NCBI GenBank assembly: GCA_036654795.1
Contig: JAVVRI010000055.1
Coordinates: 1 to 17,368 of the forward strand
Reading direction: 5' to 3'
Length of the DNA: 17,368 bases
Source of the DNA: JAVVRI01 sp036654795
GTDB taxonomy: Bacteria > Bacteroidota > Bacteroidia > Bacteroidales > Tannerellaceae
Shown: positions 1 through 7,396 of the stretch, in pieces
How positions within the stretch are numbered: the first letter of the stretch is position 1
Layout of the letters: the number at the start of each line of letters is the position of its first letter
Notes under the pieces: model-generated
What the model was told of the DNA's origin: nothing
Databases searched by the model: none
What the model saw: only the letters and a program-made list of their open reading frames with translations
Program-made: the position numbers and the translations under genes

Positions 1-80
1 GGCTATGAGGGAGCTCGCTCAAACTGCATAAAAAATACTTCCGAAACTTGAGAAATTAAAACAGAAAGGATTGTCAGTCT

Positions 81-1523
81 CTATTGAATGATCCCGCAAA
101 GAGGAAGGAAAAAGAGAGTGGCAAGCACTAACACAACAATACATATTATATTCAACCAGAATCCGGACTTAACCATATCTTTAATAGATAAATAGTTGTA
201 TCCGAAAACAATTGCATTTGGAGGCGTTGCAACAGGAAGCATAAAAGCAAAAGAGGTACTCATGGTAACCGGAATAACCAGCAACAACGGCGATATGCCC
301 ATAGCTTGAGCCGCACTAATCATAATAGGAATCAACAGCGTAGCTGTAGCCGTATTGGACATTAGCTCAGTAAGAAAAACGACAATAGATACAATAATCA
401 CTAAGAATACCCACCAGTTTAATTCAGCTAACGACTTGAACACTGTTACTAAATAAGCACTCAGACCAGAACCACCAAAACCTTCGGAAAGAGCCAATCC
501 ACCACCAAACAGCAACAATATACTCCAAGGCAATTTAGAAGCAGTCTGCCAATCGAGCAGCCTTTCCCCTTTGTGTATTCCTGTAGGAATAAGAAATAAA
601 GCAATCGCTCCAGATATAGCAATAGTCGTGTCCGATATTACGGATGTGAAAAAAGGAATGGGAATAATTCCCCTGAACACCCACAATCCGGCAATAATAA
701 AAAACACAACCATAATCCGTTTTTCGTGTGTTGAAATCTTTCCCAACGACTTTATTTGTTCCTCTATAAATTCCGGTCCCAAGGGTAAACTCATTTTACG
801 TACTGGATAAAGCAAAAAAACCAAAAGCACCCATACTAACAACAAAAGGGTAAAAGTGACAGGAACAGCAAAAAGCATCCATTGGGCAAAAGTAATTTCC
901 ATACCGGCGGTACGAGATGCAATAGAGGCAAATATGATATTGGGAGGCGTCCCTATTAACGTCCCTACACCACCAATGGAAGCAGCATAAGCAATCGACA
1001 ACAACAGAACTTTCGTAAAAGGAAGATACTTATCACTATTGGAGGCATCCTGAGGCAACTGACTTATAATAGCCAGACAAATGGGAATAACCATCAACAC
1101 TGTGGCCGTGTTGCTCACCCACATAGAAAGAATATATACGGCCACCATAAAGCCCAAAATAATACGAGACGGGCTACACCCAATAAGCTTGATTGTGTAG
1201 AGTGCAAAGCGTTTATGCAAATTGGAACGTTCCATGGCAAGAGCAATCATAAAGCCGCCCATAAATAGGAAAATAGCCTCATTCGCATACGAAAGCGTAA
1301 CTTTAGAAACCGGAGTTATCCCCATAATGGGTAATAGGACTATGGGGAGTAATGCAGTTATACATAAATCTATAAACTCACTGATCCACCAAATGGCAAT
1401 AAGCGACACAATAGCAACCATATGCCATGCTTTCACGCTGATTTCAGTAGGTGCCGGCGTCAACAAAATAGTAACAAAAACGACAACACCTAAAATACCA
1501 CCTCCCAATTTTTGTTTTTCCAT
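81..1523 (-). CDS. SLC13/DASS family anion:sodium symporter (dicarboxylate-type)
   Basis: Inner-membrane secondary transporter of 480 residues, the usual length for the divalent anion:sodium symporter family. It is strongly hydrophobic throughout with many membrane segments. Both family hallmarks are visible: Ser-Asn-Thr signatures at residues 137-139 and 389-391 (SNTAT in each), each followed by a hydrophobic helix, and two TPPN loops at 192-195 (TLIGTPPN) and 433-436 (VATPPN). In known members these paired hairpins bind sodium and the substrate carboxylates. Substrate cannot be read from the sequence; succinate, malate or fumarate are typical, while sulfate or citrate are possible. The start is an ATG with A-rich DNA before it and a Bacteroidetes-like -7 box about 55 bases upstream. 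It is on the same strand as the RmlD-like gene but separated by 217 bases, so it is probably its own transcription unit. Family confident, substrate unknown. Confidence 0.88.
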   Translation of the reverse strand: MEKQKLGGGILGVVVFVTILLTPAPTEISVKAWHMVAIVSLIAIWWISEFIDLCITALLPIVLLPIMGITPVSKVTLSYANEAIFLFMGGFMIALAMERSNLHKRFALYTIKLIGCSPSRIILGFMVAVYILSMWVSNTATVLMVIPICLAIISQLPQDASNSDKYLPFTKVLLLSIAYAASIGGVGTLIGTPPNIIFASIASRTAGMEITFAQWMLFAVPVTFTLLLLVWVLLVFLLYPVRKMSLPLGPEFIEEQIKSLGKISTHEKRIMVVFFIIAGLWVFRGIIPIPFFTSVISDTTIAISGAIALFLIPTGIHKGERLLDWQTASKLPWSILLLFGGGLALSEGFGGSGLSAYLVTVFKSLAELNWWVFLVIIVSIVVFLTELMSNTATATLLIPIMISAAQAMGISPLLLVIPVTMSTSFAFMLPVATPPNAIVFGYNYLSIKDMVKSGFWLNIICIVVLVLATLFFLPLCGIIQ

Positions 1524-1578
1524 CTTAGTCTATGAATTAAAGTTCTTTCTCCTCGTAAATATAAGTATGTATTTGTTG

Positions 1579-1586
1579 CAAATGTA
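1579..1586 (-). promoter_or_regulatory. Probable -7 promoter element of the DASS transporter gene
   Basis: Read on the minus strand this is TACATTTG, a full match to the Bacteroidetes -7 consensus TAnnTTTG. It lies about 55 bases before the ATG. No good TTTG -33 box is seen at 18-21 bases spacing, so the call rests on the -7 box and position only. Confidence 0.4.
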
Positions 1587-1740
1587 CTTATTCATTGCGA
1601 ATATGATGGGAAAAATAGTAAATAATAGGGGAATTTATATATTTCTTAGTTACAAAAGTTATTATCGAGGCCGTCGAGTTGTAGCGAATGATGACCATCG
1701 ACACGTGCGCAACTTGAGAACTTTATTATTTCTCCATTCC

Positions 1741-2637
1741 TTACCTAATTTGTCTTTTCATCTCATCCAATCCCTCTTCTAATGTATGTGGGCGGTAGTT
1801 GAGCTCCCGTTTGGCTTTTTCTATGCTTAGGCCACTGAAGGCGGGGCGGGGAGTGGCTTCGTTCATTTGTGCTGTGGTTACGGGGAGGATCAGCGAAGGG
1901 TCTAGTTCAAAGAAATCGGCCACGCGATAGGCTATGTCGGCGATGGAGAGGCATTCACCTCCGCAAAGATGATAAATGCCGGAGGGGGTGGAGCGCATAA
2001 GGCGTTCGGTTCCATCCGCAATGTCTTGTACCCACGTTGGTGTGCGGTATTGGTCGGAGACGATGCGTATCTCCTGACCGGCTTCGAGGCGGTTCTTTAC
2101 TAGTTGCAGAATGTTGCCATGCTGACCGGGCAGTGCGTTGCCATAGACCACCACCACGCGGACGATGGCGTAGTTATCGCAATGGGCTGCTAGGGCTTGT
2201 TCACCCAGAAGTTTTGTTACGCCGTAATAGTTGACCGGTTCTGGTCGGTCGGTTTCGGTATATAGTTTGTTGCTCCTACCATCGAACACGAAATCGGTGG
2301 AAAGGTGGATGAGGCGGATGCCTTGCTTCTCGCAGCAACGTGCTAGGTGTTCTACGGCTATTACGTTCGTGGCGTAGGCTTCTTCTCGATGTTGCTCGCA
2401 ATAGTCGGGCACGGAGAGGGCGGAGCAATTGATAATAACATCCGGTTTGAGCTCGCTCAGGAGGACGGTCGTTGCCTTAGTATCGTTGATGTCGGTTTGC
2501 ACAAAGCGATGATGCGGATCGGGCAGTAGGTCGGAATGGAGGGAGCTGCCGATTACTTCGTCTGCCTGATTGGCCTCTAGTGTGCGGAGGATGCGCCGGC
2601 CTACAAAGCCGTTGGCACCAATTACGAGTATCTTCAT
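1741..2637 (-). CDS. RmlD-like NAD(P)-dependent sugar-nucleotide reductase (dTDP-4-dehydrorhamnose reductase family)
   Basis: Cytoplasmic short-chain dehydrogenase/reductase of the extended RmlD-substrate-binding family, 298 residues, full length. The Rossmann nucleotide motif GANGFVG is at residues 7-13, the STDFVFDG signature at 113-120 and the catalytic Tyr-x-x-x-Lys pair at Tyr138/Lys142 (YYGVTK). The C-terminal RP-x-x-SGLS segment is typical of RmlD. Classical RmlD reduces dTDP-4-keto-rhamnose to dTDP-rhamnose, but no rmlA, rmlB or rmlC lies nearby, so this may be an orphan homologue acting on another nucleotide sugar or with a non-biosynthetic role. Its ATG overlaps the stop of the upstream outer-membrane gene by one base (TGATG), so the two are very probably translationally coupled. 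Family is confident; the exact substrate is not. Confidence 0.85.
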   Translation of the reverse strand: MKILVIGANGFVGRRILRTLEANQADEVIGSSLHSDLLPDPHHRFVQTDINDTKATTVLLSELKPDVIINCSALSVPDYCEQHREEAYATNVIAVEHLARCCEKQGIRLIHLSTDFVFDGRSNKLYTETDRPEPVNYYGVTKLLGEQALAAHCDNYAIVRVVVVYGNALPGQHGNILQLVKNRLEAGQEIRIVSDQYRTPTWVQDIADGTERLMRSTPSGIYHLCGGECLSIADIAYRVADFFELDPSLILPVTTAQMNEATPRPAFSGLSIEKAKRELNYRPHTLEEGLDEMKRQIR

Positions 2638-3866
2638 CAGAACATGTATATTAATACGCCGAGTAGGCGATGGTTGGTTACGGAATGGGTGTTCTCTATT
2701 TTGCCGTTATCCGGATTGGTGTCGCCATACCAAGCAACGGAGGGAGAATATTCCGCTCCTACCTTCCAATGGGGTAGATTGTAGGTGAGCTGTGCGCTTG
2801 CCATTACAAGCTGATCAACGTTTAGCCCCGTGCCGTAAGTGGCGCCGGTCAGCGGTTGCGTTGTGCCCAAGTTTTTTAGGTAACCGAGGAAGATTCCCGG
2901 TTTCCACTTCTTGCCATACACTACGTTTACCCACGTGCTGGAATGGCGGTAGGGGGTATATTCGTTTTCGCCGGTGCGCCGGTTGGTGGCTGAAACACCG
3001 TAACCGCCCAGCATGGAGGTCTGTGTTAGGTTGGAAGCAAGCAGGGTTTTGGCGGAGATGTGCCAATTGTCGGCGGTGTATTTGGCATGCGCCTCAAAGG
3101 AGCAGGTCGTGATCCGCTCGTCTACCTTATATGTCTTCTCGTCCACAACAGACTGTGTACGGGGTTTGAGTGAGAGTATCTCTACCCCTGCGCCGGCGAG
3201 CCAGCTGGAGGCTTTATAGTCTGCCCCCAGATAGATTTCGGGCACACAGCTATTTTTAATGTATGCTTCGCTCTTTCCGCTTGGGCCGGTGGAAAGGTAT
3301 TGCAGTTGCCAGAGGGCGGCTGCCGTCAGAGCCACCCCTTGATGCTTGAAGCGATAACGGATCATTGGGCTGCGATTGAAGGGTTGAAAGGGGGCGCCGG
3401 AGGAGAGGTTTAACACCTGAGCTGTGACATCGCCATACAACGGGTGCCAAGTCTGTCCAATGGTTACGTCGGACTTGCCCCAGTCCAGATTGACATACGC
3501 TTGACGAATGCGGATCAGTGCAAAGTTGCTTGATGAGCCGCGAAAGTCCACTTCGATCTTGGCCGTACTCGCCGCCTTGCCAACATTTGGCCCCTTTACA
3601 TCCAGCCCGAGGCGGGAGTAGAGGAGGTAGAAACTGCCGTTTGGTGTAGCGTTCAAGTCGTTGCCATCGGCATCTGGCTTGATGTCTTTGGGGTACATAT
3701 AGAAGAGCCCGTCCACTGTTTCCTCGTTGGCTCGAGAGTTATAGAAGAGGTCTCCGCGTACCTGCCCGTAAAACTTATAGGAGAAGTTTTTCTTTTGCGC
3801 CGTGCCGCTTATGCTGCCGGAGAGCAGAAGAATGAGCAGGAAAAGAATATTTGTTATTCTATTCAT
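2637..3866 (-). CDS. Outer-membrane beta-barrel protein (porin-like), second copy of a tandem pair
   Basis: Exported protein of 409 residues with a signal peptide (Asn-Arg-Ile, then a Leu/Ile-rich core) and a likely signal peptidase I site after Ala23 (SGTA|QKKNF). The mature part is rich in alternating aromatic/polar strands and short Gly/Asp/Asn turns, and it ends in an aromatic residue (IYMF), the C-terminal signature recognised by the BAM machinery. It is a close paralogue of the gene just upstream (3889-5127); they share, for example, the YKFYG and VRGDLFYN blocks near the N-terminus, TPNGSFY, RLGLDV, RIRQAYV, IGQTWHPL, QPFNRSPM and HSVTNHR near the C-terminus. I do not recognise a named family; it resembles porin-like proteins of the DcaP or phosphoselective type in layout. 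Solute unknown. It sits 22 bases after the first copy and overlaps the RmlD-like gene. Confidence 0.75.
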   Translation of the reverse strand: MNRITNILFLLILLLSGSISGTAQKKNFSYKFYGQVRGDLFYNSRANEETVDGLFYMYPKDIKPDADGNDLNATPNGSFYLLYSRLGLDVKGPNVGKAASTAKIEVDFRGSSSNFALIRIRQAYVNLDWGKSDVTIGQTWHPLYGDVTAQVLNLSSGAPFQPFNRSPMIRYRFKHQGVALTAAALWQLQYLSTGPSGKSEAYIKNSCVPEIYLGADYKASSWLAGAGVEILSLKPRTQSVVDEKTYKVDERITTCSFEAHAKYTADNWHISAKTLLASNLTQTSMLGGYGVSATNRRTGENEYTPYRHSSTWVNVVYGKKWKPGIFLGYLKNLGTTQPLTGATYGTGLNVDQLVMASAQLTYNLPHWKVGAEYSPSVAWYGDTNPDNGKIENTHSVTNHRLLGVLIYMF

Positions 3867-3888
3867 CTGATGAATGGTCTTGTTGTGG

Positions 3889-5127
3889 TTAGAAGTAATA
3901 CATCATTAATATTTGTATGCGATGGTTGGTGACGCTGTGCGTTTGTTCTGTGCGCCCGGTCTGCAGGTTTGTCGTGCCATACCAAGCGATGGAGGGACAA
4001 TACTCCATCCCTAGTTGCCAATGCGGTAGGTTGTAGGATAGGTTGGCATTGAAGGTGATTAGCTGGTCGATGTCTAGCCCCAGACCATACTTCTTGTCCG
4101 AGCTGACGAGCGGATCGTCCGTACCTAGGTTCTTTGTGTATCCAACGAAGAATCCCGGTTTCCACTTCTTGCCATACGTCATGTTTACCCATGTGGTAGA
4201 GTGGCGGAAGGGGGTATATTCTTGCTTTCCGGTGGCCGGATCGACAGCGCTGACGCCATATCCGCCAAGCAAAGCTGTTTGGTCGAGCGCGGAGGCCATC
4301 AGGCTCTTGGCGGCAAAGGCGAAGTCATGTCCTGCATATTTCAGGTGGGCTTCATAGGAGTAGGTCGTCATCCGTTCATCTACCTTATATATCTTCTCCT
4401 TCCATTCGGAGGTGGTACGGGGCTTTAGTGAAATCAGATGAATGCCGGCGCCTAGCAACCATCCGGTAGCGGGAGCGTAGTCGGCACCAACATAAAACTC
4501 AGGTACGCAACTGTTCTTAATATAGTCTTCACTCATGCCTTTGGGGCCGCCGGAGAGGTATTGCAGTTGCCAGAGGGCGGCAGCGGTTAGCTTTACCTGC
4601 CCGGCCTTGTACTGATAGCGGACCATCGGACTACGATTAAAGGGTTGGTAGGGGGCACCAGTGGAGAGGCTGAGTACGTCCGGTACGACTGCACCAAACA
4701 GTGGATGCCAAGTTTGCCCAATCAACAGATTGCTTTTCTCCCAATCGAGGGAGACGTAAGCCTGACGGATACGCAGCATTGTGTTGCTGGCCGAGAAGCC
4801 ACCGAAGTCTGTTTCCAGTTTGGCCGAAGTCCGGGCAGTACCGATATTGGGGCCGGTTACGTCCAGTCCAAGGCGCGAAGTGAAGGTGTAGAAAGAGCCG
4901 TTTGGCGTGCCGTTCAGATCTTTCCCATCAGCATCCGGCTTTACGTCCATCGGAAAGAGGTAGAAGTTTCCATCTACCGGCGCCATGTTGGCGCGATTGT
5001 TATAAAACAAATCGCCACGAACGAATCCATAGAATTTATACGTGAAGTTTTTCTTTTGTGCGGAGGCAGTGGTTGTTGTAAGTAGGCCTAGCAGCAAGAT
5101 GAGCAATTGTCGCATTTCTGTTATCAT
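3889..5127 (-). CDS. Outer-membrane beta-barrel protein (porin-like), first copy of a tandem pair
   Basis: Exported barrel protein of 412 residues from the chosen ATG at 5127. A TTG start 21 bases further out is possible but less likely, because the ATG has an AGAAGG sequence about 11 bases before it. A second in-frame ATG four codons inside also remains possible. With this start the signal peptide ends at Ala23 (TTASA|QKKNF), exactly as in the downstream paralogue. The mature chain has amphipathic strand-like segments and ends in Tyr-Tyr-Phe, the outer-membrane barrel C-terminus. By eye around two thirds of the N-terminal half is identical to the neighbouring copy, so the pair arose by tandem duplication. 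As the first gene after a promoter-like TACCTTTG, it is likely to lead a porin-porin-reductase operon. Function is inferred as a channel; the solute is unknown. Confidence 0.75.
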   Translation of the reverse strand: MITEMRQLLILLLGLLTTTTASAQKKNFTYKFYGFVRGDLFYNNRANMAPVDGNFYLFPMDVKPDADGKDLNGTPNGSFYTFTSRLGLDVTGPNIGTARTSAKLETDFGGFSASNTMLRIRQAYVSLDWEKSNLLIGQTWHPLFGAVVPDVLSLSTGAPYQPFNRSPMVRYQYKAGQVKLTAAALWQLQYLSGGPKGMSEDYIKNSCVPEFYVGADYAPATGWLLGAGIHLISLKPRTTSEWKEKIYKVDERMTTYSYEAHLKYAGHDFAFAAKSLMASALDQTALLGGYGVSAVDPATGKQEYTPFRHSTTWVNMTYGKKWKPGFFVGYTKNLGTDDPLVSSDKKYGLGLDIDQLITFNANLSYNLPHWQLGMEYCPSIAWYGTTNLQTGRTEQTHSVTNHRIQILMMYYF

Positions 5128-5156
5128 TAGTTTTTTATTCCTTCTCAATCAGGTGC

Positions 5157-5164
5157 CAAAGGTA
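5157..5164 (-). promoter_or_regulatory. Probable -7 promoter element of the porin-porin-reductase unit
   Basis: On the minus strand this reads TACCTTTG, a complete match to TAnnTTTG, 29 bases before the chosen ATG. That gives a short 5' leader of about 20-25 bases. A clear -33 TTTG is not seen. The rest of the divergent gap up to trpB2 (5165-5276) is AT-rich; a plus-strand near-match TAATATTG at 5251-5258 is too weak to call as the trpB2 promoter. Confidence 0.45.
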
Positions 5165-5276
5165 CATCTTTTTGTTTATTTGGGTTTGATTAACGAAATA
5201 TTATTTGTTCCTTTGCTTCCAAATTGTAAGCCTTAGGCGTTCATACTGATTAATATTGTAAATTACATACAGAATT

Positions 5277-6638
5277 ATGAGTACTAAAAAATTCTTGTTA
5301 CAGGAAGAGGACATCCCTCGTGCATGGTATAACATTGTGGCGGATATGAAGAATAAACCGCTGCCTATATTAAATCCCAAGACAAGGCAACCGATGACGG
5401 AAGAAGATCTATACCCTTTGTTTTCCAAAGAGGCTTCGCATCAAGAAATGAATCAGACCGACCCTTGGATAGAAATACCCGATGAGGTACGCGAGATGTA
5501 TAAGATATGGCGTCCCACTCCGTTGGTACGTGCTTTTGGCTTGGAAAAGGCGCTGGATACCCCTGCTCATATCTATTTTAAGAACGAAAGTGTTAGTCCG
5601 ATAGGCTCGCATAAGCTGAACTCAGCCATCGCGCAAGCTTATTACTGTAAGAAAGAGGGCGTAACGAACATCACTACCGAGACCGGTGCCGGCCAGTGGG
5701 GGGCAGCCCTTTCATATGCTGCCAAAGCATTCGGACTGGAACTAGCGGTCTATATGGTGAAGGTTAGTTATCATCAAAAGCCTTACCGTCGTTCTATTAT
5801 GCAGACTTTTGGTGCTGAGGTCATCGCTTCGCCTAGTATGAGTACCCGTGCCGGACGCGACATCATAACGCATCATCCGAATTATCAAGGTAGTCTGGGT
5901 ACGGCCATCTCCGAAGCTGTGGAACTGGCCATGCAAACGCCAAACTGTAAGTACACCTTGGGCAGCGTGCTCAACCATGTGATGCTGCATCAGACCGTGA
6001 TCGGTCTGGAGGCAGAAAAGCAGATGGAGATGGCAGGCGAGTATCCCGACGTAGTGGTTGCTTGCTTTGGCGGTGGTTCAAACTTCTCTGGCATCAGCTT
6101 CCCCTTCCTGCGTCATAAGCTGAAGGAGGGAAAGGATATACGCATCGTTGCCGCCGAACCTGCTTCTTGCCCGAAGCTGACGCGCGGACAGTTTCAATAC
6201 GATTTTGGTGACGAGGCCGGCTATACGCCGCTTTTGCCTATGTTTACGTTGGGACACAACTTCTCTCCGGCCAACATTCATGCTGGAGGACTGCGTTATC
6301 ACGGTGCCGGCTCTATTGTTAGCCAACTGAAAAAGGACGGATATATGAATGCTGTGGACATTAAACAGCTGGAAACGTTCGAGGCTGCTACCCTTTTTGC
6401 ACGTACTGAAGGGATTATTCCTGCCCCCGAATCCTCGCATGCTATTGCCGCTACCATCAAGGAAGCCTTGGAGGCCAAGGCGGAAGGAAAGAAACGGGTC
6501 ATCTTGTTCAACCTCTCCGGCCACGGACTTATTGATATGGCTGCTTACGACCAATACTTGTCCGGTGACTTGAGTAATTATGAATTGAGCGACACTGACA
6601 TCGCTCATAATCTAAATGCTTTGGATAAGATCTTATAA
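5277..6638 (+). CDS. trpB2: TrpB2-type tryptophan synthase beta chain (stand-alone, PLP-dependent)
   Basis: Cytoplasmic PLP enzyme of 453 residues, the longer TrpB2 form rather than the roughly 400-residue TrpB1. The PLP lysine is Lys113 in GSHKLNSA, the catalytic-glutamate block ETGAGQWG is at 135-142, the PLP phosphate loop GGGSNFSG is at 265-272, and EGIIPAPESSHA lies at 378-389. TrpB joins indole and serine to make tryptophan. TrpB2 proteins often do not pair with TrpA and are thought to salvage free indole or act on other serine-derived intermediates. No trpA or other trp gene is in the window, which fits an orphan TrpB2. It is divergent from the porin pair and convergent with the DUF3836-like gene, so it is a single-gene unit. 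Family confident; physiological role inferred. Confidence 0.92.
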   Translation: MSTKKFLLQEEDIPRAWYNIVADMKNKPLPILNPKTRQPMTEEDLYPLFSKEASHQEMNQTDPWIEIPDEVREMYKIWRPTPLVRAFGLEKALDTPAHIYFKNESVSPIGSHKLNSAIAQAYYCKKEGVTNITTETGAGQWGAALSYAAKAFGLELAVYMVKVSYHQKPYRRSIMQTFGAEVIASPSMSTRAGRDIITHHPNYQGSLGTAISEAVELAMQTPNCKYTLGSVLNHVMLHQTVIGLEAEKQMEMAGEYPDVVVACFGGGSNFSGISFPFLRHKLKEGKDIRIVAAEPASCPKLTRGQFQYDFGDEAGYTPLLPMFTLGHNFSPANIHAGGLRYHGAGSIVSQLKKDGYMNAVDIKQLETFEAATLFARTEGIIPAPESSHAIAATIKEALEAKAEGKKRVILFNLSGHGLIDMAAYDQYLSGDLSNYELSDTDIAHNLNALDKIL

Positions 6639-6642
6639 TACG

Positions 6643-6698
6643 ATTATGCCATTTTAGATCTATGATTATCAGAAATCATAGATCTAAAGTGGCATAAT
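6643..6698. terminator. Probable bidirectional terminator: 25-bp near-perfect palindrome
   Basis: Arms 6643-6667 and 6674-6698 are exact inverted copies over 25 bases, with a single T/G pair (6652/6689) that still pairs as U-G in RNA, around a 6-base loop ATCAGA. It starts 4 bases after the trpB2 stop and lies before the stop of the convergent DUF3836-like gene, the expected place for a shared terminator. There is no strong T-run on either side, so the call rests on position and stem strength. Confidence 0.6.
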
Positions 6699-6753
6699 TA
6701 TTACTTCGTCTTTTGGGCTTATAATCTACTTAAATTGAATATTCCGGTTGGGG

Positions 6754-7164
6754 TTAAGAGAAGATGTCGTCGTAGCTTGTTGAAGGGGCAACCATGTCTT
6801 GTTTGTTCAGGCTGTAGTCCTTTTTCTTCTTGTCCCACATGCCATATACTGTGCTAATCTCTCCGGTTGTAGCGTTGTATTGGTAGGAGATTGAATAAAA
6901 GGGAGTCCATTCCTCGTTACCTTTGTCCCAGCGGTAGGCCTTCTTTTCGGCTACTTTGCCTGCTTCGTTGTAGGTAAATTCATATTTTACCTCTTTGCTC
7001 AATAAACCGTCTTCCTGTAGGAAAATTACTTTAGAGATAATTTTACCATTCTCCTCTTTTGTATCATATAGATAGTTTTTAGGAGTTGCCGCATTCATGG
7101 CTAAAGTGCCGATAAATAGAAGGGCGAATGCGAAAAGAACCTTTGTAAACGTTTTAGTTTTCAT
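6754..7164 (-). CDS. Small secreted DUF3836-like protein
   Basis: Protein of 136 residues from the ATG at 7164. The reading frame is open 23 codons further upstream, but that extension would put hydrophilic residues before a good signal peptide and run through the likely promoter, so it was not used. The N-terminus has Lys-Thr-Lys, a hydrophobic core (VLFAFALLFIGTLAM) and a probable cleavage site near Ala25/Ala26. The mature part resembles the Bacteroides DUF3836 family: the KNYLYDTKEENGK start, then KEVKYEFTYNEAGKVAEKKAYRWD and a W-x-PFY segment followed by SYQYN, i.e. short beta strands with Tyr/Trp, like a YD-type repeat. No catalytic motif is visible and the function of the family is unknown. 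It is divergent from the ROK regulator with about 230 bases between starts. It is probably periplasmic or exported; no link to sialic acid use is shown. Confidence 0.78.
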   Translation of the reverse strand: MKTKTFTKVLFAFALLFIGTLAMNAATPKNYLYDTKEENGKIISKVIFLQEDGLLSKEVKYEFTYNEAGKVAEKKAYRWDKGNEEWTPFYSISYQYNATTGEISTVYGMWDKKKKDYSLNKQDMVAPSTSYDDIFS

Positions 7165-7190
7165 ATAATTATAATTTTTAAGTATGCTAA

Positions 7191-7223
7191 CAAAATGTAC
7201 TGCAAAGGAACCGCTATTTTCAA
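7191..7223 (-). promoter_or_regulatory. Possible promoter of the DUF3836-like gene
   Basis: On the minus strand a TTG (7223-7221) precedes TACATTTTG (7199-7191) by 21 bases. The -7 box is one base off the TAnnTTTG consensus (an extra T), and it ends 26 bases before the chosen ATG. Plausible but imperfect. Confidence 0.3.
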
Positions 7224-7286
7224 TACTGACCAAATGAAATATGACAAATAGTAAGCAAAGTAGTCCTATTTAACTTTTACTAAGGA

Positions 7287-7316
7287 TTTGCGTGGGGGAT
7301 TGGCATTCTATCTTTG
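7287..7316 (+). promoter_or_regulatory. Promoter of the ROK regulator gene
   Basis: TTTG (7287-7290), 18 bases, then TATCTTTG (7309-7316) match the Bacteroidetes -33/-7 consensus (TTTG and TAnnTTTG) at close to the usual spacing. The expected start near 7323 gives a leader of about 74 bases and lies inside the longer possible reading frame from GTG 7292, which argues for the ATG at 7397 as the true start. Confidence 0.6.
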
Positions 7317-7329
7317 GCAAATGCAATTT

Positions 7330-7357
7330 GAAATATTCCTGTGTATTAAAATATTTC
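7330..7357 (+). promoter_or_regulatory. Inverted repeat in the ROK gene leader (possible autoregulatory operator or hairpin)
   Basis: GAAATATT (7330-7337) and AATATTTC (7350-7357) are perfect 8-base inverted copies with a 12-base spacer, just downstream of the predicted transcription start. They could be an operator for self-regulation or an RNA stem. The DNA is AT-rich, so chance is possible. A second -7-like TATATTTG follows at 7360-7367 but has no -33 partner. Confidence 0.3.
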
Positions 7358-7396
7358 CCTATATTTGTAAATGACTTTAATAATACTCAATTAAAT

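Noticed and set aside
1655..1724. Terminator of the porin-reductase unit in the 1524-1740 gap
   Set aside because: Only weak nested arms (AAAGTT 1655-1660 with AACTTT 1719-1724, GAGTTG 1676-1681 with CAACTTG 1710-1716) with many unpaired bases. This is within what chance gives in AT-rich DNA.
1222..1782. Open plus-strand frame of 186 codons over the DASS gene 5' half and the following gap
   Set aside because: Mostly antisense to a clear transporter, with no family resemblance. It also runs into the 3' end of the RmlD-like gene, so it is a shadow frame.
4645..5085. Plus-strand frame of 146 codons opposite the first barrel gene
   Set aside because: Antisense to a signal-peptide-bearing barrel protein with a clear paralogue in the matching frame. 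No promoter or family signal.
5224..5258. Promoter for trpB2 (TTG and TAATATTG)
   Set aside because: The -7 box has one mismatch and the spacing of 24 bases is too long for the Bacteroidetes pattern. The true promoter was not located.
7292..7396. N-terminal extension of the ROK regulator from a GTG at 7292 (35 extra residues)
   Set aside because: The strong TTTG-N18-TATCTTTG promoter (7287-7316) overlaps it, so the mRNA should begin after 7292. From the ATG at 7397 the length is typical for the family.
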